A stretch of DNA of 64,000 nt, from contig NC_092044.1 in the NCBI RefSeq assembly GCF_003086295.3, forward strand, positions 71,662,528 through 71,726,527, read 5' to 3'. Below are positions 1 to 12,400 of this stretch, in pieces (positions within the stretch are counted from its first letter, which is position 1; each line of letters starts with the position of its first letter). The DNA comes from Arachis hypogaea (Eukaryota; Streptophyta; Magnoliopsida; Fabales; Fabaceae). The translations under genes were made by a program, and so were the position numbers. The notes beneath the pieces are model-generated. The model did not search any database. It worked only from the letters and a program-made list of their open reading frames with translations, and was not told the DNA's origin.

Positions 1-735
1 TACTCTGAAGCTTTTATTGTGTTTGATTGATGTTGCCTAATTGGCTGTTGATATTGTCCATGTTAGAATTGACATTTTTATTTAATATAATTTGAGGTAT
101 TTCAGATTTATATGTTATGGATACTTTGGCTTTATCCAATTTATTTTCATTCAAGTAGGTTTTACTTTTCCCCTTTTTGGTCTTGGTTAAGAAATCAGTA
201 ACTCAGGAGTTATCTTAGCTCAACATAATTGATAACTGTTATCTTTGCTAATTGAACTGAACTTCAATAATCCTAACCTTTTCTTAGGAAATAAATAGGA
301 TTCGAAGGTCAAACTAATTAGTCCTTTGACTTTCCTTTGCTTTAGTAAAGGTTAACTAAGTGGAATTAAGATTCAATTTTCATTATTATTGCTAAGAATA
401 ACAAAGTCTGGACTTCTAATTTCTCATACCTTGCCAAAAGCTTGCTTTACAGTTATTTATTTATTTTAGTTGTCATTTAAATTACTTGTCATACTTCTTC
501 CTTAATTCCAAAACCCCCAATTTTACCTTTTTCATAGCCAATAATAAGAACATACCTCCCTGCAATTCCTTGAGAAGACGACCCGAGGTTTGAATACTCG
601 GTTATCAATTTCAAAGGGGTTTGTTATTTGTGACAACCAAAACGTTTGCACGAAGGGATTTCTGTTGGTTTAGAATCTATATCTACAACGCGACTATTTT
701 TGTAAAATTCTTTACTAGCAAAAATCCTAATGTCA
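1..735 (+). mobile_element. Right part of a TGATAAAC-type LTR
   Basis: This non-coding stretch closely resembles the right-hand half of the two LTRs at 50457-51823 and 58455-59886. Shared blocks include the Phe/Ile-poor AT-rich part around 60-180, the run near 540-600 that contains GAGAAGACGACC, and the terminal part with ACAACG followed by TTTGT and AAATTCTTTAC. A CA dinucleotide at 734-735 is the probable LTR end. The left half lies outside the window, so I cannot tell a solo LTR from a complete element. Confidence 0.65.
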
Positions 736-1109
736 GTGACCCTTCGCCACACTATCCTACCATCGCATGTTTGAACCATATAATTTTTTGCATCAAGTCT
801 ACCTTGTAGCTTCTACTTCGCACCATGCTTTTTTTCCTGTATATATTTTATGTCATATGAATATCATGGTATTTGAAACTATATGTATATATCTATATGC
901 TGAGACATTTTCATTTTCAATAAGTTGTTTAAAAAGTAGAGTGCTGAAACTATGTAATGTTTTTTGTATTATGTTAATTTTTATATGCTTTAATTTGAAT
1001 AATTAGATTTTAAAATTTATTTTATAATTTAAAAGAAATTAATTTAATTATCTCTAATTATTAAATTAGAGTATTTATTTGAAAATAATTTGTAAGTTGA
1101 TAATTAAAT
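736..1109. other. AT-rich non-coding stretch
   Basis: No gene is visible here. The sequence is AT-rich and could be the U3 part of the LTR that ends at 3003, because a TATA-like TTTATAAATA lies at about 1115-1124 just before the GA repeat. No clear LTR start or target duplication was found. Confidence 0.4.
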
Positions 1110-1122
1110 AGAATTTTTATAA

Positions 1123-1126
<4 letters not shown>

Positions 1127-1157
<31 letters not shown>
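1127..1157. repeat. (GA)n microsatellite
   Basis: About 15 GA units sit between a TATA-like box and the GC-rich leader of the LTR, a position expected for a transcribed pyrimidine/purine tract. Confidence 0.95.
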
Positions 1158-1159
<2 letters not shown>

Positions 1160-2763
1160 GTTGTGAGCTCGCCAATAGAGGATCCCGTATCAGCATCGTT
1201 CATCCGCGTCTTGCTGTCGCCGTCTGTGGAGTCACCAGGAGCCGTTACTGTTGCTGCAGAGCCACCATCAATGCGAGGAATAGCGCGTGAAAGAAAGGAG
1301 TTGTCGAGGGAGAAGCAGGTCGCGCGGAGGAAGGAATCTTCACCGCCGTCAAGCTACTGTGGGCCGCAGGATCTTTCTGGAGCTGCCATCCCCTACCACC
1401 GCTGTCATGGGCCTCGTGGTTGTTCCCCTAAGTTTCCGTCGCCGTTGTTTGGATCGCAGTGGTCGAAACGGCTGCTGATGGAATTCACCGGAGCTGTTCG
1501 GGGGTTGTTACCACTCCGTTGTCTCGATTCTTTCTTAATACAATAAGTTGTTTTCCTTCAAAACTTTTATAGTCATTGTTCTATTATATGTTGCTGAGAT
1601 TTTTACAACGTTAATGTCTTAAGGTTGAAATACAGTTCTTGCGTGCTGTGTTTAGAGGCTATGGCTGCTGTGGGAATGGTCGGTATTGATGCCACTGCTG
1701 CGAGATAAGAATAGAAACAGAGTCTGTCGCGAACAAGGTAGGGGCTCTTTCCTTAAACTCATTTTATTTTCAAGAATTGTTATAAATTGATATTGATGCA
1801 AAAATATATTTTTGTTAATTATGTGAGTCTTATGGATTGACTAAGTTATTATGAAAGAATGTGATTGTTTACTTGATTGAATTCTTGATTGATTGAGTTG
1901 TTGTTGTGATAGTTAATGAAATCTTGATTTGAAAATCTTATTGGTATATTTATATTGAGAATTGAGTTGTGTTGGAAGTCTGGTTTATATATATTTATAT
2001 TGAGGAAATGTTTGGTTTGAAACTGTTTGAGAAGGTTGAGAATTCTAAGTTATTGGTTGATGCTGTTAAAGTTGGTTCAAATTGGGATTGATGAGATTGG
2101 ATGATTGTGCATTCCTTGTATTGTTTTGACTATGTTTGAACAAATGAGAGATCCCTTATGCTGATGCTGGTGACACTGAAGGTTGTTCCTGATGTGATAT
2201 TGGCTATAATTGTTCTCTAATTGATTCTATTTGAGACTGAGTTTTGATGGTGATTTGATTTGAGTTGGGCCGGAGGCCGTATTTTGGCTTGATTTAGGCC
2301 AGAGGTCGAGTTGATTTGATTATATGTTGGGCCAGAGGTTGAAATTGATTATGTTATGAGATATTAATTGAGTTTTGAAATTCTTTTAACTAAAGAAGTG
2401 AACTTTCAATTTTTGGATAATTAATTATTAATTTTTGAATATATTCATAAGACGAGCGATAATCACTATAGTTGAAATCAATTCTTTTCTTATACGTATC
2501 CTCTTATGACAATTCTTAAAAAGCCTCTACTGAGAACCAGCGAGGACTATGTTCTCACCCCCTACAGATTTCCCTTTTAACGACAGACAAAGAGTTTAAG
2601 GAGTTCCTTCTTCACATCTGATTGTGTTTTATATCATTGTATGTATTATAGTTTTTCCTAGCCCTTGTTATTATATCTTTATAAGAGGGATAGGAGTTGT
2701 AAAGACATATATGCTTATAATAATTTGTAAGTTAATTGTATAAGAAGTCTGGTTTGTTTATAT

Positions 2764-2765
<2 letters not shown>

Positions 2766-2802
<37 letters not shown>
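2766..2802. repeat. (AT)n microsatellite
   Basis: A pure run of about 18 AT units inside the LTR; a likely polymorphic marker. Confidence 0.95.
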
Positions 2803-2808
<6 letters not shown>

Positions 2809-3003
2809 TTGTGATTAAAATTTGGTTATATGCACATGTTTAATTAATTAAGAAAAGTATTTTCGGTTTTTCAAAGAAAACAGCGGTATGGTTTCGAGTC
2901 AAAGGCTCTTATTCTATTATTAAGTATATAGAAGAAGTCATAATATTCTCACCATCAAAGTGGCACAGCCAGAAGCGTGACATTCTGATAGTAAGGATGT
3001 TAC

Positions 3004-4082
3004 AGCTTATTTATACAAATTATTAGATAGTGATATCTATATAAAAATTCCTGAAGAACTAAAGATATTTAAACTATCCAATGAATATTCATAAGAGTTA
3101 TACTCATTCAAATTGAAAAGACCTTTATATGGTCTAAAACAATCTGAACAAATGTGGTATAATCGTCTTACCTAGTATCTAGCCAAAAACGGATTCAAGA
3201 ATGATGATATCTGCCCATGTGTTTTTATAAAGAAATCTACATCTGGATTTGTTATAATTGCTGTGTACGTTGATGAATTAAATATCATTGGAATCCTTGA
3301 AGAGATTCCAACCATTATAAAAGCTCTAAAAGAAGAGTTTGAGATTAAAGATCTTGGAAATACCAAATTTTGCTTCGACTTACAGATCGAGCATACAAAC
3401 AATAGGATCTTTATTCATCAAACAACATACACAGAATAGATCTTGAAGAAATTTTATATAGATAAGTCACATCCATTAAGTACCCCCAATGATCGTAAGG
3501 TCTTTGGATGTGAAAAAGGATCAATTCCGTCCTAAATAAGAAAATGAAGATATTTTTGGTCCCATATCTCAGTGTCATTGGAGCACTAATCTATCTTGCT
3601 AATAATGCATGACCTGGTATATCATTTGTTGTGAATTTACTAGCAAGGTATAGTTCCTCTCCAATCAAAAGACATGGAAAGGAATCAAATAAATCTTTCA
3701 ATATCTTCATAGAACTGTTGATATAGGAATATTATATCCATATGAATCCAAGTCACAATTAGTTGACTATGCAGATGCAGGATAATTGTCTGATCCACAA
3801 AAAAGAAGGCATCAAACAAGATACCTATTCACATATGGTGATACAGCTATATCATGGAGGTCTACAAAAACATATGATAGCCACAACATCCTCTAATCAT
3901 GCTAAAATACTAGCGGTACATGAAACAAGTCACGAGTGTTTTTGGCTTAGGAGTTTAATCTAATATATTCTGTTATATTTAGACTGATTGATCATAAAAT
4001 AGCTCCAACTATTCTGTTTGAAAATAATACAGCATGTATTGCTCAACTTAACGGTAGATATATCAAAGTTGATAGAACAAAA
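3004..4082 (+). pseudogene. Ty1/copia reverse transcriptase and RNase H, dead
   Basis: Translation gives the copia RT signature: an RPLYGLKQS block followed by MWYNRL at about 3119-3170, then the YVDD box degenerated to YVDE near 3268. The RNase H part starts near 3570 and reaches the ACIAQL...DRTK block at 4030-4082. Several in-frame stops and frameshifts break it. At 4082 it is cut by a solo LTR and resumes at 7579-7584 with HIS, so RNase H reads across the insertion. The integrase half on the left is missing, replaced by the LTR that ends at 3003. Confidence 0.9.
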
Positions 4083-5677
4083 TGTAACACCCCAATTAGC
4101 CTAAGCTTTACCTCGCGTCGTAAAGCAAAGGTTAATCAAGGATTACGACAGTTCTAAGCTCATACATATGATATATAGAAGGAATAATATTATCTAGAAG
4201 CCCGATGAAAGATATAGCTCAAAAATCAGGATTTGAAAAGCGCAAAACGTACTAGCGAAGCTACTAACTTAAGGCACAAGGAATAGGTACGGTATAACAA
4301 CATATCATAGTAAAATAGTATAATATCATAAGACGCTAGTCACGGCTCGCAGAGTTTAAGCCGACTAGCCATATACGGACAATACATGAACCCAAATAGT
4401 AAAAACAGCTTATACAAATTTTGTTCTCTCAGATACAAGCCTCTAGGTGAAAGAAAATACAAAAGTGAGAGACATAATTCAAAATAAATTAAAAAACCCA
4501 AAAGGAGTATCCATATCCTCCGCTTCTGTCACCAACTAGATAACTCACCAAGGTGGGTTGCGACCTACATCTGAAAACAACAACAGAAATATGATATGAG
4601 AACCGGGGTTCTCAGTATGGTAACAGTGCCCAGTGGTGTAGGATATAAGACCCAGGGACGCCAAAGGCAATCCTAGACTCCATATCCATCACAAGAATTC
4701 AAGCTTAAATCATTCTAAACCAAATAAGCATAATAGGTAAAACCTTAACAAAACTTAGAACCATAGCACCATAAAAGTGTAATCTATCTTAGGGGATTTC
4801 TAATCTAATCAAACACCGCTATCCCACAGCCTTCACCAACCGATCCTCCATGTGATCCCATCGCCACCGCCTTCTGAACCTCCTCAAACCCAGTAAAAGT
4901 GCAAGTATATACAATACAAGTAAAACACAAGTATAGGCATGTATATCAATTAAGTCAAATAGCAATTAGACATGTTATACAGATAGGAAAACAATATCAA
5001 GTCGGCAAAGCATACAAACAGATAGAAGATGCACATAATGAATGTCTGCCCTACAAGCTGTGATATCACATTATCGGTTCAACTGCCAACCCGACACGTC
5101 TCCATGGAGACGTCGCCTTTCGGAATCATCATATGGGAACCCCCGAGATATACTGCTCGGATCACTATCCAGGATTGTGCGCCTGTACACTTTGGAGATC
5201 CGAAGGGATGCGAATGGGATCCATTGCCACCGACCTCACATCTAAGCACAAGCGGGACAAACCACCGCCCTTATGCCGCCGCCGCTACCTCGAACAGGCG
5301 GGATCCAACCTCGGCCCTTGCCGGGCGCATAACGTCTCATAATCTCAATATACAATGATACATCAGTGGTTCTCAGAAAACATTTTCAATATGTCATGGA
5401 TCCTTTAATTCCTTCAGAGTCTTTGACTCAACCCAACCATTGCCAATTCATATTTCCATTCCTCTTCTCACTCTGCCAACCCATCCTCAGTACACCAGAA
5501 ACCTAAACCTCTGTTTCTCTAATTTTTCATAATAAACATCAACTAAAACCCTTAGCCTATTTCCCATATTTCCATACTCAAAAATTAAGCCCAAGAGTCC
5601 TAAAATGGTGTTAGAGAAGCTTACAACCTTGTTGGAAAGGTAGAATAGTTGAAAACAAAGTAAAATTTGAGAAACAG

Positions 5678-6012
5678 AGCGTGTGCGTCCGCACAGGGGT
5701 GTGCGTGCGCACGCCCAGGAAAATTTTTTTAAAAGTGTGTGTACGCACAAGGGTGTGCTTACGCACAGGTGACAAAACTTGCAAGATTTGTTCACTCGCA
5801 CAACCTGTGCCAGTGCCCCCAACAGACTGGCCTCCCCAACGTGTGCGTGCGCACGAATTTGTGCGCACGCACAGGTTGCAATTTTCCATTGATGCGCACA
5901 CGCACGATCTGTGCCAGCGCTGCAAGCAGACTGCCTGCCTCTGCGTGTACGGACGCACATATCTGTGCGTGCGTACAGGTCACAATTTTTGCAGAGTGTG
6001 CGTGCGCACATA
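5678..6012. repeat. Array of GTGCGTGCGCAC-type palindromes
   Basis: Short alternating purine-pyrimidine units, GTGCG(T/C)(G/A)CGCAC and diverged forms, recur roughly every 30-60 bp in a CpG-rich island within an AT-rich LTR. Similar arrays with different core sequence occur in other LTRs of the window. Confidence 0.8.
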
Positions 6013-7150
6013 CCAAAAAACATAAAATTCTATAACTTTACAGAATTCCAAATTTTCCACACCAACTTTGAATGATCATAACTTCCTCTACAAAATTCCA
6101 AATTTCACAAACTTTATATCAATTTAAAGGGTTTTCAAAGATCTTTAATTCTAAATAAATCTCAACCAATTTTGAAAACTGAGATGAAAGTTATGATCAG
6201 ACAAATTTCACCAAAATTCAACTTTTACCCAAAATCATAATTTCCTCAATCTTTCATAAAACACAACCAAAAGCAAACCAAATTCCATTTGTCACCACCA
6301 TTAACACTATATGTCATATTACACCAGGATTACCATATTTTCCTTTACCATTCCTCATCATCAACCTTAACATCAATATATTACATTATAATTAATCCTC
6401 ATTAACACTCTCTCAACAACATTACCAAATCATCAATATTATCATCACATATATCAACACAAATCACTTCTCAACTTTACAAATCATTCATCATCATTAT
6501 ATCACTTTCAATTAACATAATCCAACTCAACAATCCTCAATCCTTCATAAATCACCACATACCATCATTCAACAACCCAACAACCATATAATTTCAAACA
6601 TATCTTATGGGTCACTAGCCTAAATGTCCATGAATATTATATACGACATAGAGAAAACCGAAACCATACCTTGGCCGGTTCCCAATATGAACTAAATGAG
6701 CTTTCAACCAAAATCCAACCACCAATGTAACTCCAACAAGCACCAACAAGCTCCAAACTCACAATAATCAAGCTATATACATATAAATCACCACAAAATC
6801 AACCTAGGGTTCCATTTAAACATAATATCACAAGGGTTTAATGGCTCTTACCTTTTTCAACAGATTTGATAGCAAAAATCTAATGCTAAGCAAGGATTAG
6901 AGCAAACCTAAACATCCAAAATTACAAAAACTCACTTAACCCAAAGTCCTAAAACCCGAAATTTAGAGGAGAGGAACTGGGAAGATTTCGAACTTTTCTT
7001 ACCAATTTCTTACATGGGTTTGTAGAGCTCTTCACAAGAAACGCGTAGCCGCTGACGGCACGCAAATCGAAGCACCATAGCTCAAGATATTAGCTTGGAA
7101 AGATTGAAGTGAATAGTGCTCAAGGATTTCTCTTCTCCCCCTTCTCTTCA

Positions 7151-7172
7151 GCTGAGTGTGTGTGTGTGTGTG
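7151..7172. repeat. (TG)n microsatellite
   Basis: About 10 TG units in the leader of the solo LTR, directly downstream (minus strand) of its TATA box. Confidence 0.9.
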
Positions 7173-7578
7173 TTTAAGTGTATTATGAGTGTTTGGGTTC
7201 ATTAATGAACCCTTATATATGTTGGACTTTGGCCCAACTTGGGCCCGGTTCAATCCGTTAGTGTTTTTAGCCAGTTTGGCCTAACTTCGGACCAAACTTT
7301 TAACACTAACACCCGATTTTCCATTTCTAATGTTTTTCTAAGATTTTTTACTGTTTTCACTGTTTCTTGCGCAGCACCGAGCAGACTTGAACCGGTTCAA
7401 CCGGTTCGACTGCTGATTCGCGATTTTTCACGGCTTTTCGTAGAAAACACATTTTCTGACTCGGAAGGACCTACTGAGTTCAAAAATCATATTTAAATCC
7501 CCAAATTCTCATCCTAACTTTCCGGAGTTTAATTTGGGCATTTAAATGATTTTATCCGTGAAGAATCCGGTTCTTACA

Positions 7579-7964
7579 CAAAACATATTTCTCCCAGATT
7601 CTTCTTCACTCATGACTTTCAAAATCAAGGAATAATTAATATCCAACAGATCAGCTCAAGCAATAATTTGGCAGATTTATTTACAAAGTCGCTTCCAAAA
7701 TCCTCCTTTAAAAGATTGGTACATCAGATTGGGATGCACCGATTTCAAAATATTAAATAATGTCAACAAGAGGAAGAGACTGTACTTTTTTTTCTTGATC
7801 ATGTTTTTATCCCTATTGGATTTTTCTTGACAAGATTTTTAATGAGACATTTTTCATCATAAAAGATATTGTACTCTTTTTCTTTCACTAAAGTTTTTTT
7901 CCTTTGAATTTTTTTTAGTAAGACTTTAGTGAGGTATAATCCTAAATGGACATTCAAGGAGGAG
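7579..7964 (+). pseudogene. Copia RNase H end, 3' leader and PPT
   Basis: The first about 180 bases continue the copia RNase H of 3004-4082: after the second CAAAA the frame reads HIS...FFFTHDFQ and then a LADLFTKSLP block, the usual C-terminal hallmark of copia polyproteins. The remainder is T-rich and non-coding. AAGGAGGAGTG at about 7956-7966 is a polypurine tract directly before the 3' LTR. Confidence 0.85.
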
Positions 7965-8314
7965 TGTTGTGATATGGATGTCCATGACTTCTTTTACAAT
8001 ATGAGTGACTCGATTTTTCAATGTTGGGAGACTCATGTTATCAAGAGAGATTGAACATGTTATCAAGAGAGATTGAATTTAATGAGGTTTGTATAAATAG
8101 AATAGTCGAGTCTCAAATAAGAAATACACAAAATACTAGCATAAAACACTTATATATATATGCTATGAAAAAGTGAATTATCAAAAAATATATGAATTGT
8201 ATCAATTATATTGAGATAATAATATTAGAGAATATTAATCCTAAAATTTTTTATTTATATTTTTTTATTTTATATTTATTTCCTCTTTTTTATTTATTTA
8301 TTTATTTTACAACA
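7965..8314 (+). mobile_element. 3' LTR of the Ty1/copia element
   Basis: The 350-bp LTR starts TGTTGTGATATGG after the polypurine tract and ends TTTACAACA, giving the TGTTG/CAACA ends usual for copia elements. TATAAATAG near 8092 is the probable promoter. Its right half resembles the fragment at 34955-35075. Confidence 0.85.
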
Positions 8315-9401
8315 CTTTGTTATATATAAGTATATTATTCGATGATCTTGCTCTCTTAACATATTGTAGGCCAAGGTGATATTATGCAACTTTGTCTTCT
8401 GCCTCGTGTTTCCCACTTTCCCCACTTTGGTACTCTTAGTTTTCCTTCTAGGGTTGACTTATCCGAAGCACTTATTTATACTCTTAATTTATATAATTTA
8501 TTATTTTACAGATGAAATTCAAAATAAATCAAACTATAAATATAATTTTCATTATATTCGAATACTTACTATTATGAATATTATCATTGTTTTTCTTGTT
8601 CAATATTAATTTATAATAGATTTTAACATGTAGAATCTATCATGATGTAATTCTTTCTTGAGATACTTTTTCTTAATGTTTTTGCTAGAATTTTTCACTA
8701 AAAATTTATTCTTGAAATTACTTTATCCCTTTAAGACATAATCAAACAAGAAAACTTTAAGAACAATCATGCTCGTATACACTAAAGACCAACAATCAAA
8801 TCAATTATTTGTATAAAATATATATTAAAAATAAATTAAATCTCCCATATATTTATATACAAATATATAATAATTAATCATTAATTTAATGATTGACATT
8901 TTGTGTACAAAAAAAATTTTTGAAGAACAATATTGAGTATATTAATATTAATAGTGTTAATAGCCTTTAAGACGCACACATGGGTTGTTACCGTATGACA
9001 CTAATCACTAGTAATGTGCATCAAAGAATACAGTGTATTTGATCCATCCGATATTGAAAAGGTTTAAGTACATGTTTAACCCAAAACTTTTCCTATAACA
9101 GAAACTAATTACATTGCCTCTAAAATGTTGCTTGTTCAACACAAGAAAATTTAGACATGCCCCCAAAACATATGGGCAAAATACCACACAGCCATTATGC
9201 TGCCCTTAAGATTTCCCTTCAAATAAAATCATTATCTATGAAAGAATATTACAAATCAACTAAGCCAATAGAAAACACAATTAAAATCCATATACCATAG
9301 AAGTTTCTTCTATTTTAACATGATCACCAGCGGCCAGAAGAAAATGTTAACCTGCAGATTCGACATTTTTCCTTACTCCTTTTGTTGTCTGGCAATTTGC
9401 T
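8315..9401. other. AT-rich intergenic DNA and 3' UTR of CTEXP
   Basis: No coding potential is seen. The part nearest 9401 is the likely 3' untranslated region of the minus-strand CTEXP gene. The rest is AT-rich and shows no repeat that I recognise. Confidence 0.5.
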
Positions 9402-12400
9402 TTACATCCCGGATGACGATGTTCGGTTTATCCTCTGAGCACCTAATTTTAGAGCAGCTGGTTTGGCTCCCCGGCCTCGGCCTGCTGCCAAGGGTTTGAC
9501 CTTAGTGGTGGGTGCAGGAGCAGCAATAGCGGCCCAGGGGTCATCATCATCAGTTGCATTTGGTTTCAAATTTAAAGGTTTTGATGTTTTCGGAGCAGGA
9601 GCTGCTATGGAACCCCACAATTCATCATCTTCGTTCAACTTCGGTGTACTTTTGCTTCTCGAATTTGAGGCTGAAAGAAATATAAATAAGAAAGCCCACT
9701 CGATTAACACATGAGCAAACAATCAACCAAATTATACAGATTACTAGTTATAAAACAGTAGAATCCCTGAAAAATAACTGTATTTCTCAAGATAATTATC
9801 AAATTCAATGCCATCTAACAAACAACAAAAGCTCAAAGTGCGTTCTGCTTTAATTCCCTTTTAGTAAAGGCCAATCCATTCATTTGGTGCAAGAATTCAC
9901 ACACACACGCACATAGTATACATGACTTTCAATATCTCATTCATATTTGCAGATAATGGAAACAAGGAATTCCAAACCAGAACATTAACACTTGAATACT
10001 TGATACCTAGTTTTGTCTGTGCAACAGGTTGAGTAACTGGCCGCCGTTGAGCTGCTTGAATGTTTGCAAGAGCCGGAGCTGGCTTCGATTCTTCTAGTGG
10101 TTCCAGATCACCCCACCCATCTTTGTCATCTTCATGCTCTTCATCAATTCCGTTCTCTAGTTCCCCCCAACCATCCGTTGATGTAGGGGATGGAGGAGCA
10201 GGCTGTTCAGCAAAATCAGTTGAGGAGCTTACTCGGACAGGTACTGTTGATGGTGTTTCTACAGCTAGAATACACAAAATGCAAAAAGAAATAAACATGT
10301 TAGACCTAAAACCAACTAATAGAAGGAAACCTTTCTAGTAAAGCAAGATAGCGTCAACAAATCAAATAAGGAAGAAAAAATAACGGGTTCAGTTTTGCCT
10401 TCTCCTCACACTTCTCCATTTACTTATCCTCCCCTTCATTTAAAAATCATCACAAATGAGAAGTAAGAGGTATGCAGACGAGTTTTGGAAGCACACGATT
10501 TCATTTAAGTAGAAATATGTTGGAATAAATGAAATGTAAGTTTAACAGGAGTAACAGTAATTTTAGCTTAAACATTAAAATTAAAAATCATATCATACCA
10601 CAAGTAACATACATTAATAAGCATCTTGTGTTTGTCGTACAAAATGATGACAAAATAGAGGGATGTAAATTAGATAATCTAAGATAAATGGATAAACTAA
10701 AGGAGAGGTGACTGTTACTTGTGGTAGAATCTAGAAATGTATCATAGAAATGTATCATGTAAGTCTAAAATAAAATATTACAACTAATAAGCCTACAATG
10801 TCATATAGGAATATATATTGGTTATTACAAAACCAAGAGAATAAACAAAACATTGTAAAGATGAGAAAGTCATGGTTAATAACAGCACAGATTAGACTCT
10901 GTCTCTAACAGCAGGTAGGGCACTTGACATAAACGAAAATGGACAAGAAAGGAGTTATACCCAAAGTTAATAAACCAAACTGTATGGTGGCTTCATCAGT
11001 TATATAGTAAGAACAGTTCAATCTTCAGATACCCTCTCAAAGAAAAAGGGGAGAGACAACAAATCCTTTAAGAAACTTTTCTCAGATAATTTCATTGTTT
11101 TAGAGGAAGTTCCATTATCTTAATCCTGACACTTACATTTGTCATTCCAGGAAGTCGATTTTTTATTCTCTAAATAGCTAGTTTTAGCATTATTCTGGTT
11201 AACTAGTATGATTGACTAAGGCTAATTGGAAGGCATCATTAGCATTTGAAATTATCTAAATGATAAGCAGGGTGGAACCCTCCCGCATGTCGTAGATGTT
11301 CAGTGCGAAAGTAAAGACTAATCAAAACAGCTAGATGCAATTCATGACACAAATTTAGATTATGCAATAAGCAGATCAGGTTCAAAATAAGTAAATGCGT
11401 GAGACACTAGTACCCAAAAACACACAAGCACACTGATCATTTAGCATACCTGAGCTGGCACTAGAAGTTGTTTGTGTACGTGTGCTAGTGGTTGCTGAAG
11501 CAACTGGAGCATGATGATCAGAAGGTTTACCCTTCAGGGTCAACGAGCTCATAGCCCATCTGTGGAGTGACAAGAGTTTAATCAGGAACACAAAGACAAC
11601 GGGAAGAATCAATCATGTTAAACAAGGAGAAATATCAGGTACTCTAAGTTGACATGCACACTCGCCTTTGAGAATATAAGAGATATCTCATGCTTTCCTA
11701 TGCTATCATGTACGTTATCATCGGTGATCCTCCCTAGTTATCACATTCATATATTTATTTATGTGGCCACTGAATCAAGTTTTCAAAAGCAGATTACAAG
11801 AGATTACATATTAACGAAAACAGTACCAAAACAAAGTAGACAGGAATTTAAGAATTAGCTACTATTTTCTGAATTTCTTTGACATTAATAGACGGGGTAC
11901 TGCAGTAAATAATCATAATAAGAAAAGCTAATGCCAAAAAATGTTTAATGACATTCTTGCTTTCTCTTGTACTTTAACTTGTTAACTGACAGGCCAATAA
12001 AATTTGCACGGACATACCCAAGTAAGCCAGCATTTTCTGGAACAGATGAGCTTCCCATGCCTGCAGCTGCAGCACCCTCTGCTACATTTGTCTGGAAGAG
12101 AGAACAGAAAAGAACATGACCATCAGAAATTCAGTATCACAGATCAGCAATAAAAGGCGGCAACAACAAATTATCACGACAAAAAATATTTAATTTAGAG
12201 GCCAGTCAGCAAAAATAAAAAAGTTGCTCAACCAGTCCAACACTAAACTATATATATGCAGTCATTCATGATGGATGCAGGCCATAGAGGATAAACCGCA
12301 AATACATAAGAAATCAGTTTAGCTAAGAGAAGTTAATAAACTAATTATGTGCATACACATAAGATTTACTTACAGTTAAGCATCTGAATTAAAGATAAAA

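Larger units (their letters stand above)
1110..3003 (+). mobile_element. TGTAAC-type gypsy LTR, plus orientation
   Basis: The region ends with GGATGTTACA at 3003, the mirror of the TGTAAC start of the solo LTR at 4083, and abuts Ty1/copia coding sequence at 3004. It shows the same internal order as that LTR: a TATA-like box, a simple repeat, a GC-rich leader at 1157-1540, then a non-coding part. A motif GGCC(G/A)GAGG(C/T)(C/T)G occurs three times near 2267, 2296 and 2329. The GC-rich leader gives a 127-codon open frame at 1163-1546 with no recognisable domain; I regard it as leader sequence and not a gene. The left end is not defined. Confidence 0.55.
4083..7578 (-). mobile_element. 3.5-kb solo LTR of a gypsy-type element
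   Basis: The element starts TGTAACACCC at 4083, ends TTCTTACA at 7578, and is flanked by a perfect 5-bp duplication CAAAA (4078-4082 and 7579-7583). Removing it and one duplication joins the copia RNase H codons. No gag or pol is present, so this is one LTR left by recombination. A TATATAAGG box on the minus strand near 7215-7223, followed by a (CA)n leader, suggests transcription leftward, so U3 is on the right. It contains a GTGCGTGCGCAC-type array at about 5680-6012 that produces several Cys/Arg-rich open frames on both strands; these are composition artefacts. Confidence 0.9.

Noticed and set aside
1163..1546. 127-codon open frame in a GC-rich patch
   Set aside because: It sits between a GA repeat and LTR sequence, has no domain, and resembles the GC-rich leader of TGTAAC-type LTRs; composition explains the open frame.
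5487..6035. Overlapping Cys/Arg/Thr-rich frames on both strands
   Set aside because: They translate the GTGCGTGCGCAC array, which lacks stops in most frames; not genes.
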